64,000 bases of DNA, from the IMG/VR virus record IMGVR_UViG_3300032323_003899, positions 1 to 64,000 of that record; one strand, 5' to 3'. Made by a program: the position numbers and the translations under genes. The notes under the pieces are model-generated. The model saw only the letters and a program-made list of their open reading frames with translations. It was not told the DNA's origin and made no database searches. Shown one piece after another: positions 34,819-44,439 of the stretch. Source of the stretch: a virus. The number at the start of each line of letters is the position of its first letter. Positions within the stretch are counted from its first letter, which is position 1.

Positions 34819-35141
34819 TGCCATTTGCATATTATAATAGATATACGGATTTTCTAATCAACGGACAACAGACCGTTGTACCATTTGTTTATCTACCAAA
34901 TAAACCATCAGACAAGACTTTTATTTATAAGGTCGGTAGAAGCAGACTTGATAAGGTTTCTCAAGATTTTTATGGTAGTCCTTACTTTGGTTGGCTTATT
35001 TTACAAGCAAATCCACAGTTTGGAGGTTTGGAGAACTATATACCTGACGGTGCAATATTGACAATTCCTTTTCCTCTTCTACCATCATTACAAGACTATA
35101 AAGGTGCATTAGAAAATTATTTTTATTATTATGGTAGGTAA
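34818..35141 (+). CDS. LysM-like baseplate protein (T4 gp53-like)
   Basis: 107 residues. KVSQDFYGSPYFGWLILQANPQF followed by IPDGAILTIP is the LysM-like pattern of small baseplate proteins (gp53 of T4, gpX of P2), which hold wedges or hub together. The motif spans residues ~46-85. The start overlaps the previous stop (TAATG), and the end overlaps the next gene by 11 bases. Confidence 0.7.
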   Translation: MPFAYYNRYTDFLINGQQTVVPFVYLPNKPSDKTFIYKVGRSRLDKVSQDFYGSPYFGWLILQANPQFGGLENYIPDGAILTIPFPLLPSLQDYKGALENYFYYYGR

Positions 35142-38100
35142 CTTACTTCCAGATAACGCGGGTGGTATTTTGGTTGAGTTCGATTACAACAACATCATTG
35201 TAGTTGACCCCAACAAAACTATTGATGCGAATGGTAACATACAGGAAAGACTTGTTGACCACGAGAATCTTGTAATGTTTTGTAATTTGGAAGCGGAAGT
35301 ATTACCAAGAACAAAATTGGCTGTAGGTGGAAGTCCTCAAAACGCGGCAACCACAGTTTCGATAGCCAAGATAAATTTTTTGGCACCCAACGAAAAAGAT
35401 TATTTTTCTACTTCATACTACGACGAATTGACAGGTTTGAATACGACAGGTAAGTCGCCAAAAACAGGTTTGAATGGTATGGGGGTAAATCAACCTACAG
35501 AAACAATACAAGGTAATCCAAGAGAAAAAACAGCATCTTACAAAGCTGGTGTTGTTACCAATGGGGTTGACGGTGCTGTTGATAATGGGCTTTTGGGTAT
35601 AACAAGTATAAATGTTAGGGTTGGACTTAGTTTCATACCAAGTGTTACTGTAGAACTTGAAGACGTACAAGGACGAGCATTATTTCAATTGGGTGATAAT
35701 TCACCTTATGCGGCATTTTTCAATTTACCTTATCCACCTTTCTATTTAACACTTAAAGGTTACTATGGACAGGCAATCAGGTATCAACTTAATTTAGAAA
35801 AGTTTAATGCAAGGTTTAACTCTTTCAGTGGTAACTACCAAGTGAGCTTGGAGTTCAAAGGATATAAATTTAATATATTAAATGAAATCTTAGTTGGCCA
35901 TTTGTTGGCAACACCACACATGTACTCCAAAAGATATGATTTAACAGTGAACTCAAACCCAACTGTTGGTCAAGTCAAACAAGATTCTGTAAACGGAAAG
36001 GGGGCGTCTGCACCAACAAATAACCAACAAAATATTGTCACTTCTGTGGTAAGTGAGAGGGGGTATGAAAAGATATCACAAGTATACAGTGAATACAAGG
36101 CAAAAGCATTAATAGAGCCTGACTTTCCCGAAATTACATTTTATCAGTTAATTCAGAAAATAGACACATTTGAGAAAAACATCATGTCTCAATATACTCA
36201 AGCTGATGTTCAACCATTGACGGATTGTAGAAGTTACAAGGCTAACTTAACAAAATATTACGAAAAAATATATCAATCAAATGATTCATGGTTTAATACA
36301 TATCTAAACCCGAATCCGATAGTAATGAAGGATGGTAAGAAAAGATTTACTTATAAGCAAGGTCTTTCACAACAAGCCAAAACAGATGCTATTGGTGACT
36401 TAGAAAAATACATCAAAGAGTACAATAAAGCTTTATCGGAAAATGGAACTTTAGGTACAGTGAGCTCCAAGTCTGTTATTAATAATACAATTAGTAAAGA
36501 TGACTTCACAAACCCAAAGTTGAATAGAGCGGAAATAAATTGGTTAGAAACTCTCAAGGAGAGAGGGGTTTTCTTCGAAAATGATACCTCTAAGGAGTAT
36601 AACGATGCGGTAGACCTTATCACCACTTTATTTCTACCTAAGTTAGTTAAAGAGGAAAATTCAGAAAAAAGCCAGTTATTGCCAGACGATACTTTCAACT
36701 TACAAACCTTCATAGATAAAATTAGGTCGATGGAAGCTGAAGCAAACAAAAAATTGACTGATTACGAATCTGAAATTACTGCAACACTTGCAAAAAAATT
36801 AGAGGATGATAAGATAGGTTTAGGATTCAGACCAACGGTAAGAAATATTTCGGCAATTATTATGGCTTCCACGGAAGGTTTTATTAGACTTATGGACGAA
36901 GTTCATACAAAGTCTTGGAGTTTGAGAAACGACCCTGTCAGAAGAAGTGCAATTTTGAACAATCAGTCTGCAGCAATAAGTTCTGATGGAAAACAAAATG
37001 TAGAATCATCATCTACAAACTCAACTTTGAACAGTTCTAACATACCAATATACCCTTGGCCACAATTTTTTGTTGAAACAAATGAAGATAAGAAAGGTAA
37101 GTTTCAGTTGAAATATCTTGCTGACCCATCTGTTGTTGATGTTACCAAAGGTAATAGATATGACGTTTGGCCTGAAGTGGAATTTGTTGAAGAATACTTG
37201 AAAGGACTAACTCAAAAGTTTCAATCACCGATTGCACCTCCACCATTAGAAAATTCTTCAACAACAAACTTATTGAATATAAATTCTTTAGAATTTCCTC
37301 AAAACAATATTGCGTATAGAAATAAGGATGAGATTAAATTTTTCTATGAAATTTGGGAAAGACAATATTTGACATCTTTTTATACGGGTTTAGGGAGAGT
37401 TCAAGGACCAATGACAACTAAATTGGTTGAATTAGTAAGGGACTATGAAAGCGAAAACATTATCACAAGTTTGGGAAATAGTTCTCCTTACTTAAAGTAC
37501 AAACTCAAAAATTATCAAATAACAGCTCAAAATTACCAAAATACCTTATACAGTTTTTCTAACCAAGGTACGGGTAGATTATATCAACAATACAGTAGAG
37601 ATTTTTTTGTAACACCATATATCAACGGATATCTGAGAAACTCTTTTGAAATTAGAGAGTTGAACGATATAGGACCAACTTTGGAAAATAATTTAGCCAA
37701 GTATTCGGTCCTTTTAGAAAATATTATTGATACAACACCAAACGTATTATCAATCATAGATACATATCCATTTACAGATAACACATGGTGTGCCACCAAC
37801 TTAGTTGGAAACGATACGAATATTTTCCCAAAAAGGTATCAGACAACGGAAAGTTTAAGAATTTATGAACCTCAGAACGTAATTTCAAATTTTACTGACT
37901 TAGAAAACTACAATGTAAATAGACCCGTAACAAATTTTACATTTCAAAAACCGCAAAACCCAACGACGAGTGTTCAAAACAATTTTCAATTGAGTAATTT
38001 TTATAATTTAGCAATCCCAAATACACTGCCGATGACAGTTGGTAAAACGTTTACCGACTCACCTGCGGTTTTCTATTGGGGTAGAGGATTACCCTTTGTG

Positions 38101-41100
38101 ACAACAACATCAATGTTGAACACTCCCTTCTTTGTTAATTCAATCTTACAAGGGGTTGATAATTGGAGAAGAGGAAATAAAACACCATATAAAGTTGCTG
38201 CATATCTTTTTTTAAATTCTTTACCGCTTATTTCACTTAGAGAGAAGTTAAAATCTGTAGCTAAAGTTGGAAATGTGAACAACGTAGTTATTTCTACAAA
38301 CTTAGGTTTAGATGATATGAATTATATGTTTGCAGTGCTGAAGAAATTTGGTGCAATTCACAAATTACCATATGCGTGGATTCTCAAGTTTGGTTCTATT
38401 TGGCACAGGTATAAAACCTACAAACAGACAGGTGTAGATATTATTTCAGAAGTTTGGAAAGACTTTGATTATGTCTCGGCTTACGACCCAATTACCAAAA
38501 ATGTCGGGAAAAAATATACTTTTACTAACACAAGTGGTAATAAGGATAAATCACAGATAATAGACATTCAACTCCAAGCAAACAATAATTTAACATATAA
38601 AATACAACCAGGGTTTTATCCCAAAGTTTTAAACGACTTCAACGTTTTTTATAATGGATACGACTTATTTAAGGATTATACAAACGAAGAATTACAAAGT
38701 CTTGTGAATAGAGGGTTACAGATTGCCAATTTGCCAGGAGGAAATATAGAAAACGTAACAGGACTCAACGACACGACTTTCAATGTTTATCCTTGGAGCG
38801 TATTGCTTCCGGCAAATATCGAGTTCAGTGCAAAAACACAAGAATGTCAACCACCGATAATTAGTGACATACAAAGGTTGTATGTTGTACCGTCTTTCGG
38901 TGCAAACATAAATGAAGCGAATGAAGCTTTGGTAACTCCCGAGGGAATCGCGAATGGTTATACTTTCGTAGGGAACAAGGCGGTATTCAATGGTTCGGCC
39001 AGACTATTTTGGTCAACGTCCAACTTCGGGTATTTTGATACTTCAAAGATAAAACAACCTAAATACGACGAATATTTAAACACATATCAACCAAATGCAT
39101 CGGAAATGGTCCCATTCAGGTTTTCTGAGTTAGAGAATTATATGAAAATTGATGATGTGTTTGGTGTTTTTGAAAAAAATATTTTAGATAGGTTTGAAGA
39201 AGAGTTTTTAAACTTTAGTAAACCTATTTCAGATATTACCGATACAAGTGTTTCATCCTACAACAATTTTGCCTCAGAGGCGAATGATGTTTTCAGAAAC
39301 TTTCAACTACTTTTCAAAAATATGATGTTGGTCAAACCTAATACATCAAATATACCACAAGAAACCTTTTTCACAAAAACAATTGGAGAACAGTTTGATG
39401 TTGTGAATAATCAACTTACTACTTTCATGGAATATGATATTGTATTCAAATATGGTAATCCTTCCGAATACAATAGGAGAATTTTTGCATCTTTTCTTTC
39501 ACATAACACAACACCACAACTTGTCGACCCGATAAACTTCGAACCTTATGTGAAAGGTTCACTTCCTACAACAGGAGGAATAACCCTCGAATTGTCGAAA
39601 CAACAATACCCGAAAGAATGGCTAGAGTTAGAATTACAGGTTGGTTTTTCGACAATTGAGGCTTTGAGGTACAAAGACCAAGGGTCTTACATTACAGATT
39701 TTTTCATAGACAATAATATTAAATTTTCAGTTCCAAATATTCAGATACTTGCACCACTTATAAAGATGTATGCAACTCAGAAATTACAGTTAATTACCGT
39801 TGGAGGATTTAAAGTCAGACTCCAACAATATATCGACCAATGTCAAAGTCTACAAGATTTATTCTTAAATAAGATACTCGATGAACTTAGGCTAAAACTA
39901 GATGGACAAAGTCAAGTTCAAGAAACAACAAAACAGTCGGTTGTTGACGGACAACAATCAAAGGTTACAATATATGAAACATTCAAAGCATTGAATGACA
40001 AGTGGATTGCAGGAGGAGATTATGAAAGTAAAACAATATTCGAAGACATTCTTTTTTTAGATAGAGCTTCGAGGAATATAGGTGATGATTTACTAATTGA
40101 CGTTTTCAGACTCAAAAGCATGTTATCGACAAGCTCCATGAACGAAGTTATGAGTGTTTATACACTTTTAGCAGGTATACTAATTGACAATAATTTTTCA
40201 ATCATGAATCTACCTGCATATGTTAACTTTTATAACGTTCAAGATGTTGATGGAATCTCGAATAGGAAACCTGAAGGTACTTTAAATTTTGCTAACAACT
40301 TATGGGGAACTTTCTTAAGTGTTGACTATAGAGATTCAGGTCCAAAAATGGTTTGTTTCTTTACAGGTAAACCATCTAATTATTTGGAATTACCCGACAA
40401 CAACTATTATAGATTTAAAACAGATGCATTCGATTTAAGGAGGGCTTCAGACAACCCATTAGTTGAAAATCAACAGGGGAAAACAGATTGGGGATTATCT
40501 AATAGATGTGTTGGGTTCAATGTTGATATTGGAGTAAGGAATCAAAATATATTTTATTCGTTCCAAGTAGGACAAGATTCAGGTAAAGCAACTGCTGAGT
40601 CTATAGCACAAGTATACAACATGGCAACACTTGCAAGTGGTCTTGGAAATGCAACACAAAACGTAGGATTATATAATTTATATAACCAAAGAAGTTATCC
40701 TTGTACTGTTATATCATTAGGTAATGCAATGATTCAACCTACAATGTATTTTAACCTTAGACATGTTCCTATGTTTAACGGACCATATATGATTCAGGAG
40801 GTTGTCCACACAATAACTCCAGGTTCATTCCAAACACAATTTAATGGAATAAGGCAGGCAGTATTCGATTATCCACAAATTGACAAATACCTCCAAAGTA
40901 TAAATCAAAACTTACTAACGAAGGTAGAAGCACTTATAAAAAATAGTTCGGAAAAACCATCGGTACCACCAACTACAGACCAAGGAAAGGCGGATAAAAA
41001 AGCTTCAGATGCTAAACAGTCACCAAGTCCGGAAAATTCATGTGTTAATAACGTAAATTTAGAATATCAAAATAATCAGTTTGTTAGTACGAAATTTGTT

Positions 41101-42546
41101 AAAACAAGTGTAACTCCAGAACAAATGATATCTTCGATAAATGATGTCCTAATTAAGAAAAATGCTACGGACATGACTATGAAGGCTATTATATATTCTA
41201 TTTGTTATGTAACAACTTATCAAGAAAATAAGTTTATGGGTTATGGAAATAACTATAGTGCTGCAATAAATCTGATAATTAATTTTTCTCCCACATATAA
41301 AGATTATTTTGAAAAAACATATATGTGTGTTAAAAATAAAACAACAGATTATCCTTGGGCTGTTTTTAGTTCTACCGATAAGTTTGTAGAGTTTTTATAT
41401 GAAAGATTAAGACAGAGAAGAAATTTAATCGAAAAAGAAGGTTTATGGTTATTTTATAATTGTTACTACCCGAACACTGAAAGTTCAATAAGTGAATCTT
41501 CATTCTATTCGGGAAGAACTACTAATTCTACAATAAAACAAATAAATGAAAAATTAACAGCTGGTTTGAACTCATTCAATCAACTTGCAACAAACACAAC
41601 GTTAGGTATACAACAAATCGACGCTGTAAAATTGTTGAAAGGAACAGTTGGAACAAATGACCCTGAAAGACAAAGTAATCCTACAAACAATCAGGGTACA
41701 AGTACTTCAGGTAAACCAAAATGTTTACCACCAACGATTATATCATTTTCACCTTCTGGTCAAACAACTTCAGGAGCTATACAACCAATTAGTTTGTCAG
41801 GAACAAATCTTCTTGGTAACACACAAGTATTTTTAAATGGAGCTAAAGCTACAGTTCAGTTAATAAGTGCAACTGGTATTACCTTTACACCAATTACGAA
41901 AGCCTCAAGTAAAATTAAAATCATAACTAGCGGCGGCACAGTTGAAAGTACAGAACCTTTCGTTTTCGTTGATAATTCTAGTGCTGTCACCCAACAACCA
42001 CCACCTCCAAATACTGTAGAGTCTGACAAAGTATTACTTACAAATGCTTTCGTTTTTGATGAAATTTTATTCTCAGTAAATTACAGGGATGGTTCGAAAC
42101 TTGGTGGTAGATTGGCATTACTTAATGGAACTTTAAGTAAAAATTATGATGTAAAACTATTCTTAAATTCGAATGGAGTTAGAACAGAAATAAGTTCGTT
42201 TACTTTGAGTGGAGGTACTTTGGATAAACCTACAAGTTATGGTAATTATATCAGTGCTAAAGGCGGATGGAAAGAAGCCTTATCATTTGCGTCAGACAGT
42301 AGTCCTAGAAAAATTGTGGTTTTTGAAATCTATGTACCTGCCTTCGGGTTAACAAAAAATCAATTTAGAAGCATAATGCCATTCAGTTGTCCTGACGAAG
42401 ACTTAATTCTTAATGACATTGTTACGGTTAGTCAGTTTGAATTTATATCCGAGAACCCTTGTTGTAATTGTTATAGTAAAGGAACTGATGGAAAAACAAT
42501 TATAATTAATGGCGTTACTTGTAATCCAACTGGCGCAGGATGTTAA
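35131..42546 (+). CDS. Giant multidomain baseplate hub protein with IPT/TIG domain
   Basis: 2471 residues in one open frame. Residues ~155-265 (SFIPSVTVELEDVQGRALFQ, YLTLKGYYGQAIRY) form a hub-like beta domain. Residues ~1800-1920 (SLGNAMIQPTMYFNLRHVPMFNGPYMI) match the second gp27-like hub domain with its return VVHTITPGSFQT. Residues ~1960-2160 are helical and linker-rich. An IPT/TIG immunoglobulin-like domain follows (CLPPTIISFSPSGQ to PFVFV, residues ~2198-2285), then a C-terminal beta domain ending in a Cys-rich tail (NPCCNCYSKG). No catalytic lysozyme or protease signature was identified. T4 needs gp27, gp5 and others for this job. Confidence 0.6.
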   Translation: MVGNLLPDNAGGILVEFDYNNIIVVDPNKTIDANGNIQERLVDHENLVMFCNLEAEVLPRTKLAVGGSPQNAATTVSIAKINFLAPNEKDYFSTSYYDELTGLNTTGKSPKTGLNGMGVNQPTETIQGNPREKTASYKAGVVTNGVDGAVDNGLLGITSINVRVGLSFIPSVTVELEDVQGRALFQLGDNSPYAAFFNLPYPPFYLTLKGYYGQAIRYQLNLEKFNARFNSFSGNYQVSLEFKGYKFNILNEILVGHLLATPHMYSKRYDLTVNSNPTVGQVKQDSVNGKGASAPTNNQQNIVTSVVSERGYEKISQVYSEYKAKALIEPDFPEITFYQLIQKIDTFEKNIMSQYTQADVQPLTDCRSYKANLTKYYEKIYQSNDSWFNTYLNPNPIVMKDGKKRFTYKQGLSQQAKTDAIGDLEKYIKEYNKALSENGTLGTVSSKSVINNTISKDDFTNPKLNRAEINWLETLKERGVFFENDTSKEYNDAVDLITTLFLPKLVKEENSEKSQLLPDDTFNLQTFIDKIRSMEAEANKKLTDYESEITATLAKKLEDDKIGLGFRPTVRNISAIIMASTEGFIRLMDEVHTKSWSLRNDPVRRSAILNNQSAAISSDGKQNVESSSTNSTLNSSNIPIYPWPQFFVETNEDKKGKFQLKYLADPSVVDVTKGNRYDVWPEVEFVEEYLKGLTQKFQSPIAPPPLENSSTTNLLNINSLEFPQNNIAYRNKDEIKFFYEIWERQYLTSFYTGLGRVQGPMTTKLVELVRDYESENIITSLGNSSPYLKYKLKNYQITAQNYQNTLYSFSNQGTGRLYQQYSRDFFVTPYINGYLRNSFEIRELNDIGPTLENNLAKYSVLLENIIDTTPNVLSIIDTYPFTDNTWCATNLVGNDTNIFPKRYQTTESLRIYEPQNVISNFTDLENYNVNRPVTNFTFQKPQNPTTSVQNNFQLSNFYNLAIPNTLPMTVGKTFTDSPAVFYWGRGLPFVTTTSMLNTPFFVNSILQGVDNWRRGNKTPYKVAAYLFLNSLPLISLREKLKSVAKVGNVNNVVISTNLGLDDMNYMFAVLKKFGAIHKLPYAWILKFGSIWHRYKTYKQTGVDIISEVWKDFDYVSAYDPITKNVGKKYTFTNTSGNKDKSQIIDIQLQANNNLTYKIQPGFYPKVLNDFNVFYNGYDLFKDYTNEELQSLVNRGLQIANLPGGNIENVTGLNDTTFNVYPWSVLLPANIEFSAKTQECQPPIISDIQRLYVVPSFGANINEANEALVTPEGIANGYTFVGNKAVFNGSARLFWSTSNFGYFDTSKIKQPKYDEYLNTYQPNASEMVPFRFSELENYMKIDDVFGVFEKNILDRFEEEFLNFSKPISDITDTSVSSYNNFASEANDVFRNFQLLFKNMMLVKPNTSNIPQETFFTKTIGEQFDVVNNQLTTFMEYDIVFKYGNPSEYNRRIFASFLSHNTTPQLVDPINFEPYVKGSLPTTGGITLELSKQQYPKEWLELELQVGFSTIEALRYKDQGSYITDFFIDNNIKFSVPNIQILAPLIKMYATQKLQLITVGGFKVRLQQYIDQCQSLQDLFLNKILDELRLKLDGQSQVQETTKQSVVDGQQSKVTIYETFKALNDKWIAGGDYESKTIFEDILFLDRASRNIGDDLLIDVFRLKSMLSTSSMNEVMSVYTLLAGILIDNNFSIMNLPAYVNFYNVQDVDGISNRKPEGTLNFANNLWGTFLSVDYRDSGPKMVCFFTGKPSNYLELPDNNYYRFKTDAFDLRRASDNPLVENQQGKTDWGLSNRCVGFNVDIGVRNQNIFYSFQVGQDSGKATAESIAQVYNMATLASGLGNATQNVGLYNLYNQRSYPCTVISLGNAMIQPTMYFNLRHVPMFNGPYMIQEVVHTITPGSFQTQFNGIRQAVFDYPQIDKYLQSINQNLLTKVEALIKNSSEKPSVPPTTDQGKADKKASDAKQSPSPENSCVNNVNLEYQNNQFVSTKFVKTSVTPEQMISSINDVLIKKNATDMTMKAIIYSICYVTTYQENKFMGYGNNYSAAINLIINFSPTYKDYFEKTYMCVKNKTTDYPWAVFSSTDKFVEFLYERLRQRRNLIEKEGLWLFYNCYYPNTESSISESSFYSGRTTNSTIKQINEKLTAGLNSFNQLATNTTLGIQQIDAVKLLKGTVGTNDPERQSNPTNNQGTSTSGKPKCLPPTIISFSPSGQTTSGAIQPISLSGTNLLGNTQVFLNGAKATVQLISATGITFTPITKASSKIKIITSGGTVESTEPFVFVDNSSAVTQQPPPPNTVESDKVLLTNAFVFDEILFSVNYRDGSKLGGRLALLNGTLSKNYDVKLFLNSNGVRTEISSFTLSGGTLDKPTSYGNYISAKGGWKEALSFASDSSPRKIVVFEIYVPAFGLTKNQFRSIMPFSCPDEDLILNDIVTVSQFEFISENPCCNCYSKGTDGKTIIINGVTCNPTGAGC

Positions 42547-42562
42547 TATTTGTTATTTCACA

Positions 42563-42573
42563 TATATTTATAG
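42563..42573 (+). promoter_or_regulatory. TATATTTATAG box
   Basis: The box is 12 bases before the ATG at 42586. Confidence 0.5.
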
Positions 42574-42585
42574 GAAACAAATTTT

Positions 42586-42810
42586 ATGAATTTAAATAAC
42601 GTTTTGAACAATTATTTGGGTAAACAAGTTAGGTTTAGTGAGGAGGATATGGGTAATGGAACCAAAGAAGTTTGTGATTTAGATACTGGTGATTGTTACA
42701 TAGTAAGAGAAAAAGATGGATTGATTGAGAGAGCAGGACACCAAGTTTACACCAATAGAAAAGTTAAGGTAGAAACCGCAAGAGGTATTAAACAATTATT
42801 AAACGGATAA
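42586..42810 (+). CDS. Unknown small protein
   Basis: 74 residues, not recognised. Acidic first half with VCDLDTGDCYIVREKDG in the middle (a beta-hairpin with two cysteines) and a basic C-terminus (RKVKVETARGIKQLL). Possibly a small structural or regulatory protein. Two bases separate it from the next gene, and its own box lies upstream. Confidence 0.6.
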   Translation: MNLNNVLNNYLGKQVRFSEEDMGNGTKEVCDLDTGDCYIVREKDGLIERAGHQVYTNRKVKVETARGIKQLLNG

Positions 42811-42812
42811 AA

Positions 42813-43448
42813 ATGGGAATCGATAAGAAAATATTAAGTGAAATAGAAAGGTATCATTTCATAAATAGTTATGTGAATGAACAAGTTGCTCCTGAAACAG
42901 CGGGTGCAGCACCTCCCCCACCAGCACCAGGTACAGAGGTAGCACCACCAGCAGCAGGAGAAGCACCACAACCTGATGTACCACCGACACCAATAGATGT
43001 AGAAGCAGACCCTGAAGTTGAAAAAATTGATGACAAGGGTGAGTCTGAAGAAACAGGTGGAGGTACTGAAGAATTGGATGTAACGGATTTAGTTAAGTCA
43101 CAAGAGACAATAGAAAAGAAACAAGAAGATTACTTCAATAATTTATTCAGTCAAATAGAAAATTTAGAAAAGAAACTTTCTGAAATGGATTCTATCGTTA
43201 GTAAATTAAATTCTCTCGAAAGTAAGATTGAAAAGTATAGAGAAAAAACTCCACAAGAAAAGTTGGAACTAAGAACATACGATTCATATCCATTCACACA
43301 GAAACTTTCTGACTTCTTTGAAGATAAAAAAGAAGAAATGGAAAAAACCGGCAAAAAAGATTACGTTTTAACTTCCGACCAAGTCACTGATATTGTTGAT
43401 AAACAGGTCAAAGACAGTTTTCTACCATCAGCGGAAAACGAATATTAA
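42813..43448 (+). CDS. Unknown Pro/Ala-rich and coiled-coil protein
   Basis: 211 residues. A short helical start (MGIDKKILSEIERYHF) leads into a Pro/Ala/Glu-rich disordered region (residues ~25-90), a coiled coil (NLFSQIENLEKKLSEM, residues ~110-150) and an acidic C-terminal part. This layout suits a scaffold, adaptor or chaperone-like factor rather than an enzyme. Cotranscribed with the preceding small gene and ended by a strong terminator. Confidence 0.6.
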   Translation: MGIDKKILSEIERYHFINSYVNEQVAPETAGAAPPPPAPGTEVAPPAAGEAPQPDVPPTPIDVEADPEVEKIDDKGESEETGGGTEELDVTDLVKSQETIEKKQEDYFNNLFSQIENLEKKLSEMDSIVSKLNSLESKIEKYREKTPQEKLELRTYDSYPFTQKLSDFFEDKKEEMEKTGKKDYVLTSDQVTDIVDKQVKDSFLPSAENEY

Positions 43449-43451
43449 TTC

Positions 43452-43478
43452 AAAAAGGTCACTTAGGTGACCTTTTTT
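43452..43478 (+). terminator. Terminator before the replication module
   Basis: Eleven-base stem aaaaaggtcac (43452-43462) / gtgacctttttt (43467-43478) with TTAG loop and T-run. Separates late-type genes from the replication module. Confidence 0.9.
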
Positions 43479-43480
43479 AT

Positions 43481-43511
43481 TTGACAGATATTGAAATAGT
43501 GATTATATTTG
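43481..43511 (+). promoter_or_regulatory. Bacteroidota-type promoter for the replication/recombination module
   Basis: TTGACAG at 43481 and TATATTTG at 43504-43511, with 20 bases between TTG and the TA of the -7 element. This fits the Bacteroidota primary-sigma consensus (TTG at -33, TAnnTTTG at -7). Start codon at 43530. Confidence 0.75.
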
Positions 43512-43529
43512 CAGTATAAATTTTAAAAT

Positions 43530-44372
43530 ATGAATACATTAGACGCCGTATTGGCACAGTACGAAAAATCAAAACAATCGGGCGGGGCCCAATCTAACAT
43601 GTCTCAAGAGGAAAGAATGAAAAAATACTTTGCTCTTATTTTGGGAGACAAAGAAAACTCAGGACAAAGAAGAATTCGAATCCTACCAACTAAAGACGGT
43701 TCTTCACCATTTGTTGAAGCTTGGTATCACGAAATTCAAGTGGGTGGTAAATGGCAGAAGTTCTACGACCCAGGAAAAAATGATAACGAACGTTCTCCTT
43801 TGAATGAAGTTTACGAAGAACTTATTTCAACAGGTAAAGATTCAGACAAAGAATTGGCTAAACAATACAAGTCACGTAAGTTTTACATTGTAAAAGTGAT
43901 TGATAGAGATAAGGAAGAAGAAGGACCAAAGTTTTGGAGGTTCAAACACAACTATAAAAACGATGGTATCTTGGATAAGATTATTCCTATTTGGAGAAAC
44001 AAGGGTGATATCACTGACCCTGAAAAAGGTCGTGACCTCATCATCGAATTGACTAAGTCTAAAACTCCAAAAGGAAAAGAGTATACAACTGTATCAACAA
44101 TCATGTATGATGACCCATCACCCGTTCACGAAGACAAAAAACAAGGTAAAGTATGGGTTGATGATGAGTTGACTTGGTTAGATGTTTATAGTAAAAAGCC
44201 TGTGGAGTATTTAGAGGCTATTGCAAGAGGTGAAACTCCAAGATGGGATAGTGAGAGAGGTGGATACGTTTACGGTGATTCTACGGACTCTGAGACATCA
44301 ATGGGTGGAAGTAAGAAAAGCTATGTAGACCCACAAGCGGATGCGGATGTTGATGGTGACTTACCATTCTAA
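43530..44372 (+). CDS. gp32: Single-stranded DNA-binding protein (T4 gp32-like)
   Basis: 280 residues; T4 gp32 has 301. An N-terminal basic helical arm (LDAVLAQYEKSKQ), then the OB-fold core: RRIRILPTKDGSSPFVEAWYHEI (near residue 50), KFYIVKVIDRDKEEEGPKFWRF near residue 115, LIIELTKSK. The protein ends in a flexible Gly/Ser linker and the acidic tail DADVDGDLPF, which recruits partners in gp32. The Cys residues of the T4 zinc site are absent: no Cys is visible in the core. Binds ssDNA at the replication fork with the polymerase and UvsX-like protein. Own host-type promoter. Confidence 0.85.
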   Translation: MNTLDAVLAQYEKSKQSGGAQSNMSQEERMKKYFALILGDKENSGQRRIRILPTKDGSSPFVEAWYHEIQVGGKWQKFYDPGKNDNERSPLNEVYEELISTGKDSDKELAKQYKSRKFYIVKVIDRDKEEEGPKFWRFKHNYKNDGILDKIIPIWRNKGDITDPEKGRDLIIELTKSKTPKGKEYTTVSTIMYDDPSPVHEDKKQGKVWVDDELTWLDVYSKKPVEYLEAIARGETPRWDSERGGYVYGDSTDSETSMGGSKKSYVDPQADADVDGDLPF

Positions 44373-44381
44373 TTAAAATAC

Positions 44382-44428
44382 AAAGGACATAAGTACCGAA
44401 ATCAATCGAGTATTTATGTCCTTTTTTC
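44382..44428 (+). terminator. Terminator between SSB and recombinase genes
   Basis: Long stem aaaggacataagtac (44382-44396) / gtatttatgtccttt (44410-44424) with one mismatch, then a T-run. The right arm contains TATTTATG, and an in-frame ATG at 44416 lies inside the stem. Partial read-through would feed the downstream genes. Confidence 0.75.
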
Positions 44429-44439
44429 AACTACAATTT

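Noticed and set aside
44416-44439. Upstream ATG for the UvsX-like gene
   Set aside because: The codon is inside the terminator stem, and the extra eight residues do not belong to the family.
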